Shown here: piece by piece, positions 6,731 to 7,096 of the stretch | How the letters are laid out: the number at the start of each line of letters is the position of its first letter | Position numbering within the stretch: the first letter of the stretch is position 1 | Assembly: GCA_024653225.1 (NCBI GenBank) | Contig: JANLGA010000082.1 | Location: forward strand, 1 to 7,096 | Reading direction: 5' to 3' | DNA length: 7,096 nt | Origin: Bacillota bacterium | GTDB lineage: Bacteria; Bacillota; Sulfobacillia; JABLXB01 | Translations under genes and position numbers: made by a program | The notes under the pieces: generated by a model | Databases searched by the model: none | What the model was told of the DNA's origin: nothing | Seen by the model: only the letters and a program-made list of their open reading frames with translations

Positions 6731-6738
6731 GTACGACA

Positions 6739-7096
6739 GTGTCAACGGGGCCTCTATCGGGGACCAGGGTTCTCGACCTGAGCAGGGTCCTGGCCGGACC
6801 GTACTGTTCCATGGTGCTGGCCGACCTGGGCGCCGACGTGATGAAGGTCGAGATACCCGGCAGGGGTGACGACTCGCGAGAATTCGGCCCGTTCGTCGGC
6901 AAAGAGAGCGTCTACTTCATGAGCCTGAACAGGAACAAGAGAAGCATGACGCTCAACCTGAAGAACCCCTTGGGCAAAGACTTATTTCTCCAGATGGTCA
7001 AGAAGTGCGACGTGCTACTCGAGAACTTTCGTCCAGGTACAATGGAAGAACTCGGGCTGGGCTACGACGAGCTCGCGCGGGTTCACCCGCGCGAGC
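6739..7096 (+). CDS. CaiB/BaiF-type (family III) CoA-transferase, N-terminal part (cut by window end)
   Basis: Family III CoA-transferases move CoA between carboxylic acids such as formate/oxalate, carnitine derivatives, bile acids or aromatic acids. The 119 residues visible carry the family's N-terminal Rossmann-like pattern. They include GPLSGTRVLDLSRVLAGPYCSM (about 4-25), LADLGADVMKVE (about 28-39), LNRNKRSMTLNLKN (about 63-76) and ENFRPGTMEELGLGYDEL (about 95-112). The catalytic aspartate (near residue 169 in formyl-CoA transferase) lies beyond the edge, so neither activity nor substrate can be judged. The GTG start at 6739 is set by AGAGAGGGG upstream. The gene follows a terminator and a repeat block, and no clear sigma-A promoter was found in the 197-nt gap before it. 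Expression may therefore depend on readthrough from the HutP-like gene. Full-length members are about 400 residues. Confidence 0.9.
   Translation, partial: MSTGPLSGTRVLDLSRVLAGPYCSMVLADLGADVMKVEIPGRGDDSREFGPFVGKESVYFMSLNRNKRSMTLNLKNPLGKDLFLQMVKKCDVLLENFRPGTMEELGLGYDELARVHPRE

Overview
The window is GC-rich bacterial chromosome whose gene order and families point to a high-GC member of the Bacillota (Firmicutes). The evidence is a 3' ligA fragment followed directly by gatC-gatA-gatB, a HutP-family protein, and attenuation-type leader control. No genus can be named from the sequence.

Left half (1-4767), all on the + strand. The 3' part of ligA (NAD-dependent DNA ligase) is followed after 13 nt by gatC, then 4 nt later by gatA, then 5 nt later by gatB. 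This is a tightly packed housekeeping operon. GatCAB amidates misacylated Glu-tRNA(Gln) and/or Asp-tRNA(Asn).

Middle (4768-5922). A strong sigma-A type promoter (TGGACA, 17-nt spacer, TATAAT) starts a leader of about 145 nt. The leader ends in a 13-bp intrinsic terminator just before a cation diffusion facilitator (CDF) exporter gene. Between promoter and terminator lie AGCAGG, a helix with one bulged purine, GCCGGG, further short helices and GGGA, in that order. This matches the metal-binding core of the NiCo (czcD) riboswitch as I recall it. The terminator's 5' arm overlaps the 3' part of the aptamer, so metal binding should allow readthrough into the exporter. The outermost helix (P1) is weak and is the main doubt.

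Right part (5923-7096). A gene for a HutP-like protein keeps the HALxHAxxE and C-terminal His metal/ligand motifs of the B. subtilis antiterminator HutP. No histidine-utilisation gene is visible in the window. Downstream is a gap of about 200 nt with six (T/C)GTGA pentamers in two clusters of three, mostly at exact 8-nt spacing. These run straight into a good intrinsic terminator. Then comes the start of a CaiB/BaiF-type (family III) CoA-transferase gene, cut by the window end. The layout (RNA-binding protein gene, two triplets of repeats, terminator, metabolic gene) mirrors the hutP-hutH arrangement, but with a different repeat word and a different target gene. It is the most interesting candidate for an undescribed regulatory system here.
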